Below, one piece after another: positions 8,986-18,988 of a stretch of DNA of 64,000 nucleotides. Every line of letters begins with the position of its first letter. The first letter of the stretch is position 1. The notes under the pieces are model-generated. The model was given only the letters and a program-made list of their open reading frames with translations, was not told the DNA's origin and ran no database searches. Origin of the DNA: an uncultured Flavobacteriaceae bacterium (GTDB lineage Bacteria > Bacteroidota > Bacteroidia > Flavobacteriales > Flavobacteriaceae). The position numbers were made by a program, and so were the translations under genes. Location: contig CANMSN010000001.1 of assembly GCA_947500585.1 (NCBI GenBank), forward strand, positions 604,765 through 668,764, in the 5' to 3' direction.

Positions 8986-10224
8986 TTAATCTAACGAATA
9001 GGTACTAATTAAACTTACGTTATTTTGTAAATATTCGTACTGGTATAGCTTATTCCCACCAATCATCAATAAAGAATTTTGAAGTGGAATAACATCTTTA
9101 GATTGAACGTTTTTTAAAGCTCTTACTTGTTTTACATCCAATGGGTTGCTTTTATTAAAAAGCTTTAAGCCCGCTGTTCCGTCACAAACAAATAACATAT
9201 CTTCCTTTATACCTAAACCATACGGATTTTCTAATTCGTATCTAGCTGCTAAAGTAGGATTGTATTTATCACTAATATCTATAACTTCCAAAACGCTTTC
9301 GTCTTGTCCGCACATATTTCCTCCTCTCAATGTTAAATAGGCATAATCTCCATCAACAACCACAGGGTCGCAACCCTCCCAATGAGTGAATTCTGAAATA
9401 AATTCTGGCGCTACCGGATTGTCTATACTATAAATATACATGCCATTTGTACTACCTAAATACAAATAGTCATCAGCCTCAAACATAGTTTCTATATTCC
9501 AACCCGCGTATTGTGTAGTTTCTAATGTTGGCGATGATAAATTTTGGATGTTAAAAATGGCCATTTCATTAGTTCCAACCGTGTATAAATAATTATCTAC
9601 AATTTGAAAACGCGCTAAAGAACCTCCTGTACCTGTAGTAGACTCAGCTCTAGTTGTATTGAATGCTACATCAGAAGCAAAATCAACTAAACGATCATCT
9701 ATCTTTTTACGTCTTTCTTGTTTTAACGTCCAGCCAACTATAATATCTTCTTCATAGTTATAATTACTATAATCTAAAGTTTGTGCTTCGTTTGGAACTT
9801 GTAAATCATAAACATTAAATACATCTTCCAATCGTTCAACTTCTGAAATTAAATTTATATTAGATATATCAAAAACCACCAAATCTGTTGCACTATCTGC
9901 AAACAGGTAATTATCTTTTACAGAAATATCCTCATTACCAGGAATTTGAATATATTTAATTGCTTTTGGAAACCTTGGGTTGGTATTATCTAAAATATGA
10001 ATCCCTCTGTTAACATCGTTCACAAAAATATAATTACCATAAACATAAATTTTACCAGCCTCTTCAATATTTTTTGGTGAAGAAATATCTACTGATTTTC
10101 TGAATTCAGATTTACTCATTAATTCTGGAGTTGCCACGGTTACGAATTCATAATCGTCGTCATTTGTATCGCATGAAAAAACAAGCAATACTGTAAAAAG
10201 TAAAAAAAGGTATTTGAATTTCAT
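8986..10224 (-). CDS. LVIVD-repeat / beta-propeller-like outer-membrane lipoprotein
   Basis: The lipoprotein signal MKFKYLFLLFTVLLVFSC ends in a lipobox at Cys18. An in-frame TTG lies two codons upstream, but the ATG at 10224 is preferred. The mature protein is built of repeats of the LVIVD type, with units such as IYVYGNYIFVNDVNRGIHILD, NYLFADSATDLVVFDIS, DYLYLGSTNGMYIYSID and DMLFVCDGTAGLKLFNKSNP. This suggests a propeller that displays binding loops at the surface. No enzyme motif is present and the ligand is unknown. It lies 13 bp after a small lipoprotein gene, probably in one transcript with it. Confidence 0.85.
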   Translation of the reverse strand: MKFKYLFLLFTVLLVFSCDTNDDDYEFVTVATPELMSKSEFRKSVDISSPKNIEEAGKIYVYGNYIFVNDVNRGIHILDNTNPRFPKAIKYIQIPGNEDISVKDNYLFADSATDLVVFDISNINLISEVERLEDVFNVYDLQVPNEAQTLDYSNYNYEEDIIVGWTLKQERRKKIDDRLVDFASDVAFNTTRAESTTGTGGSLARFQIVDNYLYTVGTNEMAIFNIQNLSSPTLETTQYAGWNIETMFEADDYLYLGSTNGMYIYSIDNPVAPEFISEFTHWEGCDPVVVDGDYAYLTLRGGNMCGQDESVLEVIDISDKYNPTLAARYELENPYGLGIKEDMLFVCDGTAGLKLFNKSNPLDVKQVRALKNVQSKDVIPLQNSLLMIGGNKLYQYEYLQNNVSLISTYSLD

Positions 10225-10237
10225 AGTCAAAGTATTT

Positions 10238-10672
10238 TTAATATTTATAATTTAATGAAGTATCTAAACCTTCAAGATGTAATATAATTTCATGGCTTCC
10301 ACTTATTTGAAGTGGTGTTAAATTAAATGAAATTGTTTTTTCAAAATAGGCATCACACAATTCATCATTTAATAATTGAAGCTTTAAATAGCGCTGTTCG
10401 GGAGAAGATTCTGCTACAGCCCCTGAGTCAATTAAATTAAACACCCAAGAACTACCATCACAACCTGAAGCACCAACTGTTATGTTTATACAATTATTAA
10501 TTATTTCTGCATTTATTAAATTAAAATGATCAGATTCTAAATTAGTAAATACGTTTTCATCTACTAATGTCATTTTATCGCATAATTCGTCATTATATAA
10601 ATCTTCTTCCTCCTCACAAGTCATATTAACACTGCAAATAACAACAGCAATATAAAGCAGTACTTTTTTCAT
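10238..10672 (-). CDS. Small lipoprotein of unknown function
   Basis: This 144-residue protein has an N-terminal hydrophobic signal (MKKVLLYIAVVICSVNMTC) and a probable lipidated Cys19 followed by an acidic stretch EEEED. The mature part contains several cysteines (ELCDK, NNCINI, SGCDGSSW, ELCDAYF), which may form disulfides in the periplasm or at the surface. The leader closely resembles that of the next gene upstream (ICFMNMKC), so the two may share ancestry or simply a leader type. It sits 13 bp before the LVIVD lipoprotein and 18 bp after the lipocalin-like lipoprotein. I do not recognise a function. Confidence 0.7.
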   Translation of the reverse strand: MKKVLLYIAVVICSVNMTCEEEEDLYNDELCDKMTLVDENVFTNLESDHFNLINAEIINNCINITVGASGCDGSSWVFNLIDSGAVAESSPEQRYLKLQLLNDELCDAYFEKTISFNLTPLQISGSHEIILHLEGLDTSLNYKY

Positions 10673-10690
10673 TTTATTATAATAATTAAA

Positions 10691-11389
10691 TTAATATTTT
10701 AATACTGGATATCCGTAATGGCACTCTAGTATTTTTGGTTGCGCGGGTAAATCGCAAGTAGATATTATTTCCCATTTTATATTATATGCCTTTTCTGCTT
10801 CAGTATAAGCTTCAATCTTATCTAAAAAAGAGGCAACATCAATTTTTGTAGAATAAGCTATGTAACCCTGTGGCCCTCCGCAAGCTTTAGAACCATAAGC
10901 AGTAAATGTCCAATCATTCGCATCTGTACAAGGCACACTTATACTTAAAGCAGAAACCTCTTCATACAATTCCATTAATGCTTGATGATCTTTCTCTTGT
11001 TCCGTATATTCTCTTTCAAGCACTAATTCATCATTTGTGAGCGACACAATAGCCCACGAAGTACTTGTAGGATAAAAATCTTCATACGATATAGAAACAA
11101 TATTATTCTCCAACTGCCAACGTCCTTCTTGATTGTAAAAAACCAAAGGTGGCGTTCCGCACCATCCAGATGAACGCAGAATTAATTTTCCATTTGCCTT
11201 AAAAGTTAAACTATAATCTTCATCAGGAATACTTTCAGATTTTTTATAGACTATTTTTCCATTATCATAAGTACTTTCTACCCATGTTCCAACTAATAAA
11301 TTATCAGAAGCTTCTTCAATATTTTCGTCAGAACACTTCATGTTCATAAAACAAATTATTACAGATATAGCAAACAGAATCTTTTTCAT
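10691..11389 (-). CDS. Lipocalin-like lipoprotein of unknown function
   Basis: I chose the ATG at 11389 because it gives a signal peptide (MKKILFAISVIICFMNMKC, lipidated Cys19). The open frame extends 15 codons further up without signal character. The segment NLLVGTWVESTYDNGK, followed by LTFKANGKLIL, GRWQLENNIVSISY and TNDELVLERE, has the strand pattern of bacterial lipocalin-like lipoproteins. The C-terminal third (NDWTFTAYGSKACGGPQGYI, then a Cys-containing end) is a separate segment found in some flavobacterial lipoproteins. It is probably the first gene of a three-lipoprotein operon, divergent from miaB. The substrate is unknown. Confidence 0.75.
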   Translation of the reverse strand: MKKILFAISVIICFMNMKCSDENIEEASDNLLVGTWVESTYDNGKIVYKKSESIPDEDYSLTFKANGKLILRSSGWCGTPPLVFYNQEGRWQLENNIVSISYEDFYPTSTSWAIVSLTNDELVLEREYTEQEKDHQALMELYEEVSALSISVPCTDANDWTFTAYGSKACGGPQGYIAYSTKIDVASFLDKIEAYTEAEKAYNIKWEIISTCDLPAQPKILECHYGYPVLKY

Positions 11390-11482
11390 AGGAGTAAAGT
11401 GTTTTTTAATTTTTAACTCACTAAATAGATACAAAATATTGCTTTTGGTTGCGTGAAAACCAAAAAAAATATAACTGCCACT

Positions 11483-11514
11483 TTGTCATAAAATGTAAAT
11501 AAATTGTATCTTTG
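11483..11514 (+). promoter_or_regulatory. Flavobacterial-type promoter for miaB
   Basis: A TTG at 11483-11485 is separated by 21 nt from TATCTTTG at 11507-11514. This fits the Flavobacterium consensus TTG-N17-23-TAnnTTTG. It lies 35 bp before the miaB start. Confidence 0.65.
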
Positions 11515-11549
11515 CATGCTTATTGACCCAGAAGAGGTATCAGTAAATT

Positions 11550-12998
11550 ATGGAAAAGATAATAGACGAAAATAAACAAGGCGAATCTTTAGTTTTGGAG
11601 CAAAAAGAAGGCAACAAACGTAAACTTTTTATTGAAAGTTACGGTTGTGCCATGAATTTTAGCGATAGCGAAATTGTAGCTTCCATTATGGCAAATCAAG
11701 GTTTTAATACCACAAAAAATCTTGAAGAAGCCGATTTGGTTTTAGTAAACACCTGCTCTATTCGAGACAAAGCAGAACAAACGGTTAGAAAACGTTTAGA
11801 AAAATATAATGCTGTAAAACGAGACCACAACCCAAAAATGAAAGTGGGTGTTTTAGGCTGTATGGCAGAACGCCTAAAAACAAAATTTCTTGAAGAAGAA
11901 AAAATTGTTGATTTAGTTGTTGGACCAGATGCATATAAAGATTTACCAAATTTATTAGCCGAAGTTGACGAAGGAAGAGATGCTATAAATGTTATCCTTT
12001 CAAAAGAAGAAACCTATGGCGATATTTCACCTGTTCGTTTAAACAGCAATGGCGTTACAGCTTTTGTGTCTATTACTAGAGGTTGCGATAATATGTGTAC
12101 GTTTTGTGTTGTTCCTTTTACAAGAGGTCGCGAACGCAGTAGAGACCCTCAAAGTATTATTGAAGAAGTTAACGATTTATGGAATAAAGGCTTCAAAGAA
12201 ATTACACTTCTTGGGCAAAATGTAGATAGTTATCTCTGGTATGGCGGTGGGCTCAAAAAAGATTTTGCTAAAGCCAGTGCTATTCAAAAAGCAACAGCAG
12301 TAAATTTTTCTAAATTATTAGAGCTTTGCGCTAAAGCACAGCCAAAAAAGCGTATTCGTTTTTCAACTTCAAATCCACAAGATTTAACTTTGGATGTGAT
12401 TGAAACGATGGCTAAATATCAAAACATTTGTAACCATATTCATTTACCTGTACAAAGTGGAAGCAATCGTATTTTAAAAGAAATGAACCGCTTACACACC
12501 CGTGAGGAATACATGATTCTAATTGATAATATTAGAAAAATTATTCCAAATTGTGCTATTAGTCAAGATATGATTGTTGGTTTTCCAACAGAAACAGAAG
12601 ATGATTTTCAAGATACTGTTTCCTTAATGGATTATGTGAAATATAATTTTGGATACATGTTTACCTATTCAGAACGCCCAGGAACTATGGCAGGTCGAAA
12701 TATGGAAGATGATGTACCAGAGGAAACTAAAAAAAGACGCTTACAAGACATTGTAGATTTACAACGCATTCATAGTGAAATTAGAACTAAAGAGTGGTTA
12801 AACACCACTGTTGAAGTGTTGATTGAAAAAGAATCAAAAAAATCAAACGAACAATGGTCTGGTAGAACACCGCAAAATATAGTAGCTGTTTTTCCTAAAG
12901 AAAACTTCAAGATTGGAGATTTTGTAAATGTAAAAATTACAGATTGTACTAGTGCTACACTAATAGGTGAAGGTGTTGGACTTTCTGAAAATAATTGA
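11550..12998 (+). CDS. miaB: tRNA-2-methylthio-N6-dimethylallyladenosine synthase
   Basis: This 482-residue radical-SAM methylthiotransferase converts i6A37 to ms2i6A37 in tRNAs reading UNN codons. The N-terminal UPF0004 domain carries the three cysteines of one iron-sulfur cluster (ESYGCAMN, NTCSIRDKAEQ, LGCMAERL). The radical-SAM motif is RGCDNMCTFCVVPFTRGRERSR (CxxxCxxC), and a TRAM domain closes the C-terminus. The N-terminal extension of about 20 residues is common in the group. The stop codon TGA forms the first three bases of a family-A hairpin that starts immediately. It heads a plus-strand series ending in groEL. Confidence 0.97.
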   Translation: MEKIIDENKQGESLVLEQKEGNKRKLFIESYGCAMNFSDSEIVASIMANQGFNTTKNLEEADLVLVNTCSIRDKAEQTVRKRLEKYNAVKRDHNPKMKVGVLGCMAERLKTKFLEEEKIVDLVVGPDAYKDLPNLLAEVDEGRDAINVILSKEETYGDISPVRLNSNGVTAFVSITRGCDNMCTFCVVPFTRGRERSRDPQSIIEEVNDLWNKGFKEITLLGQNVDSYLWYGGGLKKDFAKASAIQKATAVNFSKLLELCAKAQPKKRIRFSTSNPQDLTLDVIETMAKYQNICNHIHLPVQSGSNRILKEMNRLHTREEYMILIDNIRKIIPNCAISQDMIVGFPTETEDDFQDTVSLMDYVKYNFGYMFTYSERPGTMAGRNMEDDVPEETKKRRLQDIVDLQRIHSEIRTKEWLNTTVEVLIEKESKKSNEQWSGRTPQNIVAVFPKENFKIGDFVNVKITDCTSATLIGEGVGLSENN

Positions 12999-13062
12999 CT
13001 TCGACTTCGCTCAGTCACCAAATAGCTTATTTTAATTTGGTCACTGAGCGGAATCGAAGTGA
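12996..13062. repeat. Family-A hairpin pair (REPIN-like) at the miaB 3' end
   Basis: Two 22-nt hairpin units in inverted orientation are separated by 23 nt. The first (12996-13017) has stems TGACT/AGTCA around core TCGACTTCGCTC. The second (13041-13062, on the other strand) has stems TCACT/AGTGA around TCGATTCCGCTC. The flanks CCAAAT and ATTTGG extend the pairing between units. The differences between the units preserve each unit's own stem. The first three bases are the miaB stop codon. Confidence 0.85.
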
Positions 13063-13085
13063 GCATGATTAAAACAAATAAAATA

Positions 13086-13427
13086 ATGTCAGAATTCAAC
13101 TTTAATAATAAGACATTTTCGCTTTTAGAAAACTCAGAAAGTGGAAAGGCAAATTCTGAAACACAATTTAAATATAAACAAGAGGGCGATTTAGTTACCG
13201 CTGATTATTACGGAGGTTCTATTAAATATGGGAAAATAATTGCTCACTTAAGTAACAATATACTTAATATGTTATACCAATGTATAACAACAGATAATGA
13301 ATTGAAATCAGGAAAGGCCATTGCTAAAATTACTTTAACAAAAGGTAATAAAATGAAGTTAAGGCTAAATTGGGAATGGTTAGGAGAAAAAAATGAAAGT
13401 GGTATTTCTGAATATATTGAGAATTAA
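13086..13427 (+). CDS. Small conserved hypothetical protein
   Basis: The protein has 113 residues from the ATG at 13086. The open frame starts at a GTG at 13059, but that GTG lies inside the hairpin repeat, so the internal ATG (MSEFNFNNKTFSLLEN) is preferred. Alternating strands such as TQFKYKQEGDLVTADYYGGSIKYGKIIAHL and LTKGNKMKLRLNWEWLG suggest an all-beta, calycin-like fold. Such proteins are sometimes labelled N-acetylglutamate synthase in flavobacteria, without evidence that I can see. It has no signal peptide and no catalytic motif that I recognise. It lies between miaB and a sigma-54 activator, flanked by repeats on both sides. Confidence 0.65.
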   Translation: MSEFNFNNKTFSLLENSESGKANSETQFKYKQEGDLVTADYYGGSIKYGKIIAHLSNNILNMLYQCITTDNELKSGKAIAKITLTKGNKMKLRLNWEWLGEKNESGISEYIEN

Positions 13428-13436
13428 AATTTAAAA

Positions 13437-13460
13437 GATTCCCGTTTTCACGGGAATGAC
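13437..13460. repeat. Family-B hairpin (dRS3-like)
   Basis: The stem ATTCCCG/CGGGAAT around TTTTCA is followed by GAC. It lies between the small gene and the sigma-54 activator, 17 bp before the latter's start. Confidence 0.75.
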
Positions 13461-13477
13461 AAACAAGACATATTATT

Positions 13478-14746
13478 ATGGAATCAATTCAAGCTATAAA
13501 ACAACGTTTTGGTATAATTGGTAACACACCATCATTAAACCGCGCTATTGAAAAAGCCATTCAAGTAGCGCCTACCGATATTTCAGTTTTAGTTACTGGC
13601 GAAAGTGGTGTTGGTAAAGAGAGTATTCCAAAAATAATACACCAATTATCACACAGAAAACACAATAAATATATTGCTGTAAACTGTGGTGCTATTCCAG
13701 AAGGCACGATAGATAGTGAACTTTTCGGACACGAAAAAGGCGCTTTTACTGGTGCTACACAAACACGTGAAGGTTATTTTGAAGTAGCCGATGGCGGCAC
13801 CATTTTTTTAGATGAAGTTGGCGAATTACCACTAACCACTCAAGTACGCTTATTACGTGTTCTTGAAAATGGTGAGTTTTTAAAAGTGGGCTCAAGTAAA
13901 GTGCAAAAAACTAATGTACGTATTGTTGCAGCAACCAACGCAAACATGTTTCAATCTATTGAAAAAGAAACTTTTAGAGAAGATTTGTATTATAGATTAA
14001 GTACAGTAGATATTCATTTACCACCACTTCGCGAAAGACAAGATGATATTCATTTATTATTCAGAAAATTTGCCAGCGATTTTGCCTTAAAGTATAAAAT
14101 GCCAACTGTAAAACTTACCGATAATGCCATTGAAGTACTTTTAAAACACCGTTGGAGCGGTAATATTCGTCAGTTACGAAACATTGCAGAACAAGTTTCG
14201 GTTTTAGAACAAAATAGAACCATTACTGCTGAAACTTTAAGAGGTTATTTACCAACATCGGGAAGTAATTTACCCGCTGTTATTAAAACATCAAAAGCTG
14301 AAAGCGATTTTAGCAGCGAACGCGAAATTCTCTACAAAGTACTTTTTGATATGAAAAGCGATCTTAACGATTTAAAAAAATTAACCATGGAATTAATGAA
14401 AAATGGTAATGTTAAAGATGTTGAGAAAAATAATGAAAGTTTAATTCAAAAAATTTATGGCGATAATGAAGATGATGAAGCTACCTTTGAAGAAGATATA
14501 GAAAACACTGAAGTTTTATCGATTTCTGAACACGCAATAGAACATGATGAAACTGTAAATGCTCAAGATAAATATCATTTCGCTGAAGAGATTGAAGAAG
14601 AAGAAACGTTATCGTTACATGATAAAGAATTAGAATTAATAAAAAAATCGCTTGAACGTCACAGCGGAAAACGTAAATTAGCGGCTGCTGAACTTGGTAT
14701 TAGCGAACGCACATTATATAGAAAGATTAAGCAATATGATTTATAA
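13478..14746 (+). CDS. Sigma-54-dependent transcriptional activator without a receiver domain
   Basis: This 422-residue bacterial enhancer-binding protein begins directly with the AAA+ domain. Walker A is GESGVGKE (41-48), the sigma-54-contacting loop is GAFTGA (88-93), Walker B is GGTIFLDE (106-113), and FREDLYYRL is at 166-174. An acidic linker (about 310-385) leads to a Fis-type helix-turn-helix at the C-terminus (KRKLAAAELGISERTLYRKIKQ). With no N-terminal sensory domain its ATPase is probably controlled by partner proteins or by abundance. A sigma-54-type promoter lies about 2 kb downstream before groES, so groESL is a plausible target, as an inference. Confidence 0.93.
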   Translation: MESIQAIKQRFGIIGNTPSLNRAIEKAIQVAPTDISVLVTGESGVGKESIPKIIHQLSHRKHNKYIAVNCGAIPEGTIDSELFGHEKGAFTGATQTREGYFEVADGGTIFLDEVGELPLTTQVRLLRVLENGEFLKVGSSKVQKTNVRIVAATNANMFQSIEKETFREDLYYRLSTVDIHLPPLRERQDDIHLLFRKFASDFALKYKMPTVKLTDNAIEVLLKHRWSGNIRQLRNIAEQVSVLEQNRTITAETLRGYLPTSGSNLPAVIKTSKAESDFSSEREILYKVLFDMKSDLNDLKKLTMELMKNGNVKDVEKNNESLIQKIYGDNEDDEATFEEDIENTEVLSISEHAIEHDETVNAQDKYHFAEEIEEEETLSLHDKELELIKKSLERHSGKRKLAAAELGISERTLYRKIKQYDL

Positions 14747-14770
14747 TTAATCGTTACAAAACAAAAATCT

Positions 14771-14795
14771 GTCATTCCTGCGAAGACAGGAATCC
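14771..14795. repeat. Family-B hairpin (dRS3-like)
   Basis: GTC is followed by the stem ATTCCTG/CAGGAAT around CGAAGA. It lies 10 bp before the lptE start, so it will sit in the leader of the lptE message or of a read-through transcript. Confidence 0.75.
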
Positions 14796-14805
14796 ATTAA
14801 AATAA

Positions 14806-15309
14806 ATGAAAACAGTAAAATATATCTTTTTAATATTAGCTACATTAACGCTAAAATCTTGTGGCATTTATGGGTTTTCACAGCCTACAACAATAGTAGC
14901 AGATACTTTTCAAGTAAATCGTTTTGAAAACTCATCGTTGTTATTTGAACCTGGTTTAGATTTACTTTTTCAAAATACGCTTCAAGATTTAATTCAAGAT
15001 CAAACAAATTACAACTTAGTATCATCTGGTGCTGATTTAATTTATGAAGGTGAAATAACGGATTATAGAATTTCGCCAACAACAGCAACCTCAGAAAACA
15101 CAGCTGCTCAAAACAGATTAACCATTAGTGTTAAGGTTAGGTTTTATAATAAAAACAATGAAGAAGATGACATAGATCAAACATTTTCGTTTTTTTACGA
15201 TTACGCTGGAAGTTCTCAACTTATAGGTAGTGAAAAAGCAACGGCACATGAAGAAATTTTTGATCGTATAACACAAGATATTATTAATGCTACTTTAGCT
15301 AAGTGGTAA
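14806..15309 (+). CDS. lptE: LPS-assembly lipoprotein LptE
   Basis: This 167-residue lipoprotein has the signal MKTVKYIFLILATLTLKSC and a lipobox Cys19. The mature part begins GIYGFSQ, the usual opening of Bacteroidota LptE. It contains the family's pattern of paired strands and helices (TFQVNRFENSSLLFEPGLDLLFQNTLQDLI, then GADLIYEGEITDYRISPTT). In the family LptE plugs the LptD barrel and helps insert lipopolysaccharide into the outer membrane. It lies between the sigma-54 activator and secG, an order I recognise from other flavobacteria. Confidence 0.88.
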   Translation: MKTVKYIFLILATLTLKSCGIYGFSQPTTIVADTFQVNRFENSSLLFEPGLDLLFQNTLQDLIQDQTNYNLVSSGADLIYEGEITDYRISPTTATSENTAAQNRLTISVKVRFYNKNNEEDDIDQTFSFFYDYAGSSQLIGSEKATAHEEIFDRITQDIINATLAKW

Positions 15310-15341
15310 AACAATTAATTTACATAAATTTGGCTTAGCCA

Positions 15342-16286
15342 ATGAATCAAGTAGAGTTTACATACATACTTCAAAAACCAAAAGCGATAACGCATCAGCA
15401 AACTGATTATGTTAAATCTGTTATTGATGAATTTCCATATTTTCAATCGGCTCGAGCAGTTTATTTAAAAGGACTCAAAAACCAAAGTAGTTTTAAATAC
15501 AACCAAGAACTTAAAACTACCGCAGCTTACACAACCGATAGAAGTATTTTATTTGATTTCATTACTTCAGAAGATTTTATTCAAAATGAAATCTCACAAT
15601 TTATAAAACAAAATATAACTCATTTAAAAGATATAGATGTTGAATTAGAAGACCTTTCTGTAAACGAAAGCACTACTATAGACATTGTATTAAAACAACA
15701 AATAAAAGATGCTACTGGAGTTTTAGACCCAGAATTATTTCAACCTGTAAAGAAGCGTCCTAAAAAAGCTTTTGTTTTAGATGAATCAGAATCTATTGAA
15801 AACGTAACTCCAGAAACAAAAACGCAAGAAGCCACAACTGTTTCAGATATTTTGAGCCTAGGCAAACCGCTTCAATTTGATAAAAAAGAATCCTATTCGT
15901 TTAATGAATGGTTAAAACTAACGCGCTTCAAACCCATAAAAAGGGAAGAAAATCAAAATAAGCCTCTAGTTAAAACCAAAGAAACTAATAAAAAAATAGA
16001 TAATAAAAAAACTAAAAAATTTGAATTAATTGATAAGTTTATAACTCAAAATCCTAAAATAAATCCTAAAAATCCTTCAACACCAAAAGGCAACCTTGCT
16101 AAAGCACAAATGATACAACCTGAAGCTTTAATGACAGAGACTTTAGCACGTATTTACGTTGAGCAAAAAAACTATAAAAAAGCAATTCAGTCTTATAAAA
16201 TTTTAAGTTTGAAATATCCAGAAAAAAGTAGTTTCTTTGCAAACCAAATTAAGGCAGTAGAACATTTACAAGAACAAAATAAATAG
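15342..16286 (+). CDS. Conserved TPR-like protein upstream of secG
   Basis: This 314-residue soluble protein has no signal peptide. The N-terminal third is helical (IDEFPYFQSARAVYLKGLKNQSSFKYNQELKTTAAYT). A low-complexity Lys- and Asn-rich linker covers about 200-250. One clear TPR-like helix pair lies at the C-terminus (MTETLARIYVEQKNYKKAIQSYKILSLKYPEKSSFFANQIKAVEHL). It overlaps no neighbour but lies only 5 bp before secG, so the two are probably co-transcribed. Its function is unknown; the TPR end suggests a protein-protein role. Confidence 0.75.
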   Translation: MNQVEFTYILQKPKAITHQQTDYVKSVIDEFPYFQSARAVYLKGLKNQSSFKYNQELKTTAAYTTDRSILFDFITSEDFIQNEISQFIKQNITHLKDIDVELEDLSVNESTTIDIVLKQQIKDATGVLDPELFQPVKKRPKKAFVLDESESIENVTPETKTQEATTVSDILSLGKPLQFDKKESYSFNEWLKLTRFKPIKREENQNKPLVKTKETNKKIDNKKTKKFELIDKFITQNPKINPKNPSTPKGNLAKAQMIQPEALMTETLARIYVEQKNYKKAIQSYKILSLKYPEKSSFFANQIKAVEHLQEQNK

Positions 16287-16291
16287 AACAA

Positions 16292-16651
16292 ATGAGTACG
16301 TTTACAATATTTTTAGCACTAATAGTTGTGGTAGCATTTTTACTAATCGTGGTAATTATGGTACAAAATCCAAAAGGTGGCGGGTTATCGTCTTCATTTG
16401 GTGGCGGTGGCACACAACAATTAGGAGGTGTAAAAAAGACAACAGACTTTTTAGATAAAAGCACATGGACATTAGCCACATTATTATTAGTTTTAATATT
16501 ATTATCTAATGTAGCTATTAATAGAGGCGGTGAAAATCTAGATTCTAAAGCTTTAGATTTAGATGCAACCACTACACAACCTTTACCTGCTGTTCCTGCG
16601 GACACAGCAAATGATACAGCTACACCTGTTGATGATTCAACTGAAGATTAA
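16292..16651 (+). CDS. secG: Preprotein translocase subunit SecG
   Basis: This 119-residue protein has two membrane helices (about 3-23 and 57-76). The hallmark cytoplasmic loop between them reads VQNPKGGGLSSSFGGGGTQQLGG and KTTDFLDKSTW. In the family SecG assists SecYEG-dependent export across the inner membrane. A Thr-, Asp- and Pro-rich tail of about 35 residues is common in Bacteroidota. It is followed by a strong terminator. Confidence 0.94.
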   Translation: MSTFTIFLALIVVVAFLLIVVIMVQNPKGGGLSSSFGGGGTQQLGGVKKTTDFLDKSTWTLATLLLVLILLSNVAINRGGENLDSKALDLDATTTQPLPAVPADTANDTATPVDDSTED

Positions 16652-16670
16652 TTTTTTATAAAAAACAAAC

Positions 16671-16702
16671 AAAAAATGCCAACTTGTGAGTTGGCATTTT
16701 TT
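16671..16702 (+). terminator. Rho-independent terminator after secG
   Basis: A 12-bp perfect stem (AAAAATGCCAAC at 16672-16683 against GTTGGCATTTTT at 16690-16701) with a 6-nt loop ends in T. It separates secG from the groES promoter. Confidence 0.9.
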
Positions 16703-16731
16703 GTTTCTGCAAGTTTGTCAGTTAAATAGCA

Positions 16732-16763
16732 TTGGCACATTTTTAGCATAACGCTTAAGCGTT
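16732..16763 (+). promoter_or_regulatory. Candidate sigma-54 promoter with palindrome at the start site, upstream of groES
   Basis: TTGGCAC at 16732-16738 is followed by TAGCA ending at 16748. The invariant GG (16734-16735) and GC (16746-16747) are exactly 10 nt apart, the spacing of sigma-54 -24/-12 promoters. Transcription would start near 16759. A perfect 14-bp palindrome (AACGCTT followed by AAGCGTT, 16750-16763) covers that position and could be an operator. The assignment is by sequence only. Confidence 0.6.
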
Positions 16764-16797
16764 AACATTAATTTTAAAATTAAAAAATATAACAAAA

Positions 16798-17073
16798 ATG
16801 GCATTAAACATTAAACCATTAGCAGACCGCGTTCTTATTGAACCAGCTGCCGCTGAAACTAAAACAGCATCAGGAATTATTATTCCAGATAACGCTAAAG
16901 AAAAACCACAAAAAGGAACTGTTGTTGCTGCAGGTAAAGGCACTAAAGACGATCCTATTACCGTAAAAGTTGGCGACACTGTTTTGTATGGTAAATATGC
17001 AGGTACCGAACTTAAACTAGAGGGTACAGATTATTTAATCATGCGTGAAAGCGATATACTTGCGATTATTTAA
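16798..17073 (+). CDS. groES: Co-chaperonin GroES
   Basis: This 91-residue protein has the full family length. It has [27 protein letters not shown] at the N-terminus (mobile loop about 17-32), [14 protein letters not shown], and [28 protein letters not shown] at the end. In the family a heptamer caps GroEL. It is separated from groEL by about 100 bp containing an inverted pair of family-B hairpins, unusual for this normally tight pair. It is preceded by a sigma-54-type promoter. Confidence 0.97.
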   Translation: MALNIKPLADRVLIEPAAAETKTASGIIIPDNAKEKPQKGTVVAAGKGTKDDPITVKVGDTVLYGKYAGTELKLEGTDYLIMRESDILAII

Positions 17074-17082
17074 TCAACTTTT

Positions 17083-18808
<1,726 letters not shown>

Positions 18809-18811
<3 letters not shown>

Positions 18812-18830
18812 CTTCGACTACGCTCAGTTA
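18809..18830. repeat. Family-A hairpin at the groEL stop codon
   Basis: Stems TAACT/AGTTA flank core TCGACTACGCTC. The first three bases are the groEL stop TAA. Compared with the TGACT/AGTCA copies, both arms have changed together. The following CCAAAT matches the flank of the miaB copy, but no intact inverted partner is seen. Confidence 0.85.
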
Positions 18831-18887
18831 CCAAATGGTGAATTACCACAGATAAATTACTTGTACTGAATTCGTTTCAGTATTAAA

Positions 18888-18913
18888 AACGCCTCAATTT
18901 ATTTTGAGGCGTT
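18888..18913 (+). terminator. Terminator after groEL
   Basis: A 10-bp perfect stem AACGCCTCAA/TTGAGGCGTT encloses a 6-nt loop (TTTATT) and is followed by TCTTCGTTT. A second small hairpin (TACTGAA/TTTCAGTA) lies just upstream, near 18864-18882. Confidence 0.75.
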
Positions 18914-18988
18914 CTTCGTTTATTAATATTTTATAGTTTTAAGACTGGACATTTTAATTATGAAAATTAAAACTAGGCGACCGTTAAA

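Noticed and set aside
13059..13085. GTG start for the small gene after miaB
   Set aside because: The GTG is part of the hairpin repeat; the ATG at 13086 is cleaner.
12770..13099. Minus-strand frame across the miaB end and hairpin
   Set aside because: It is antisense to miaB and partly translated repeat; nothing supports it.
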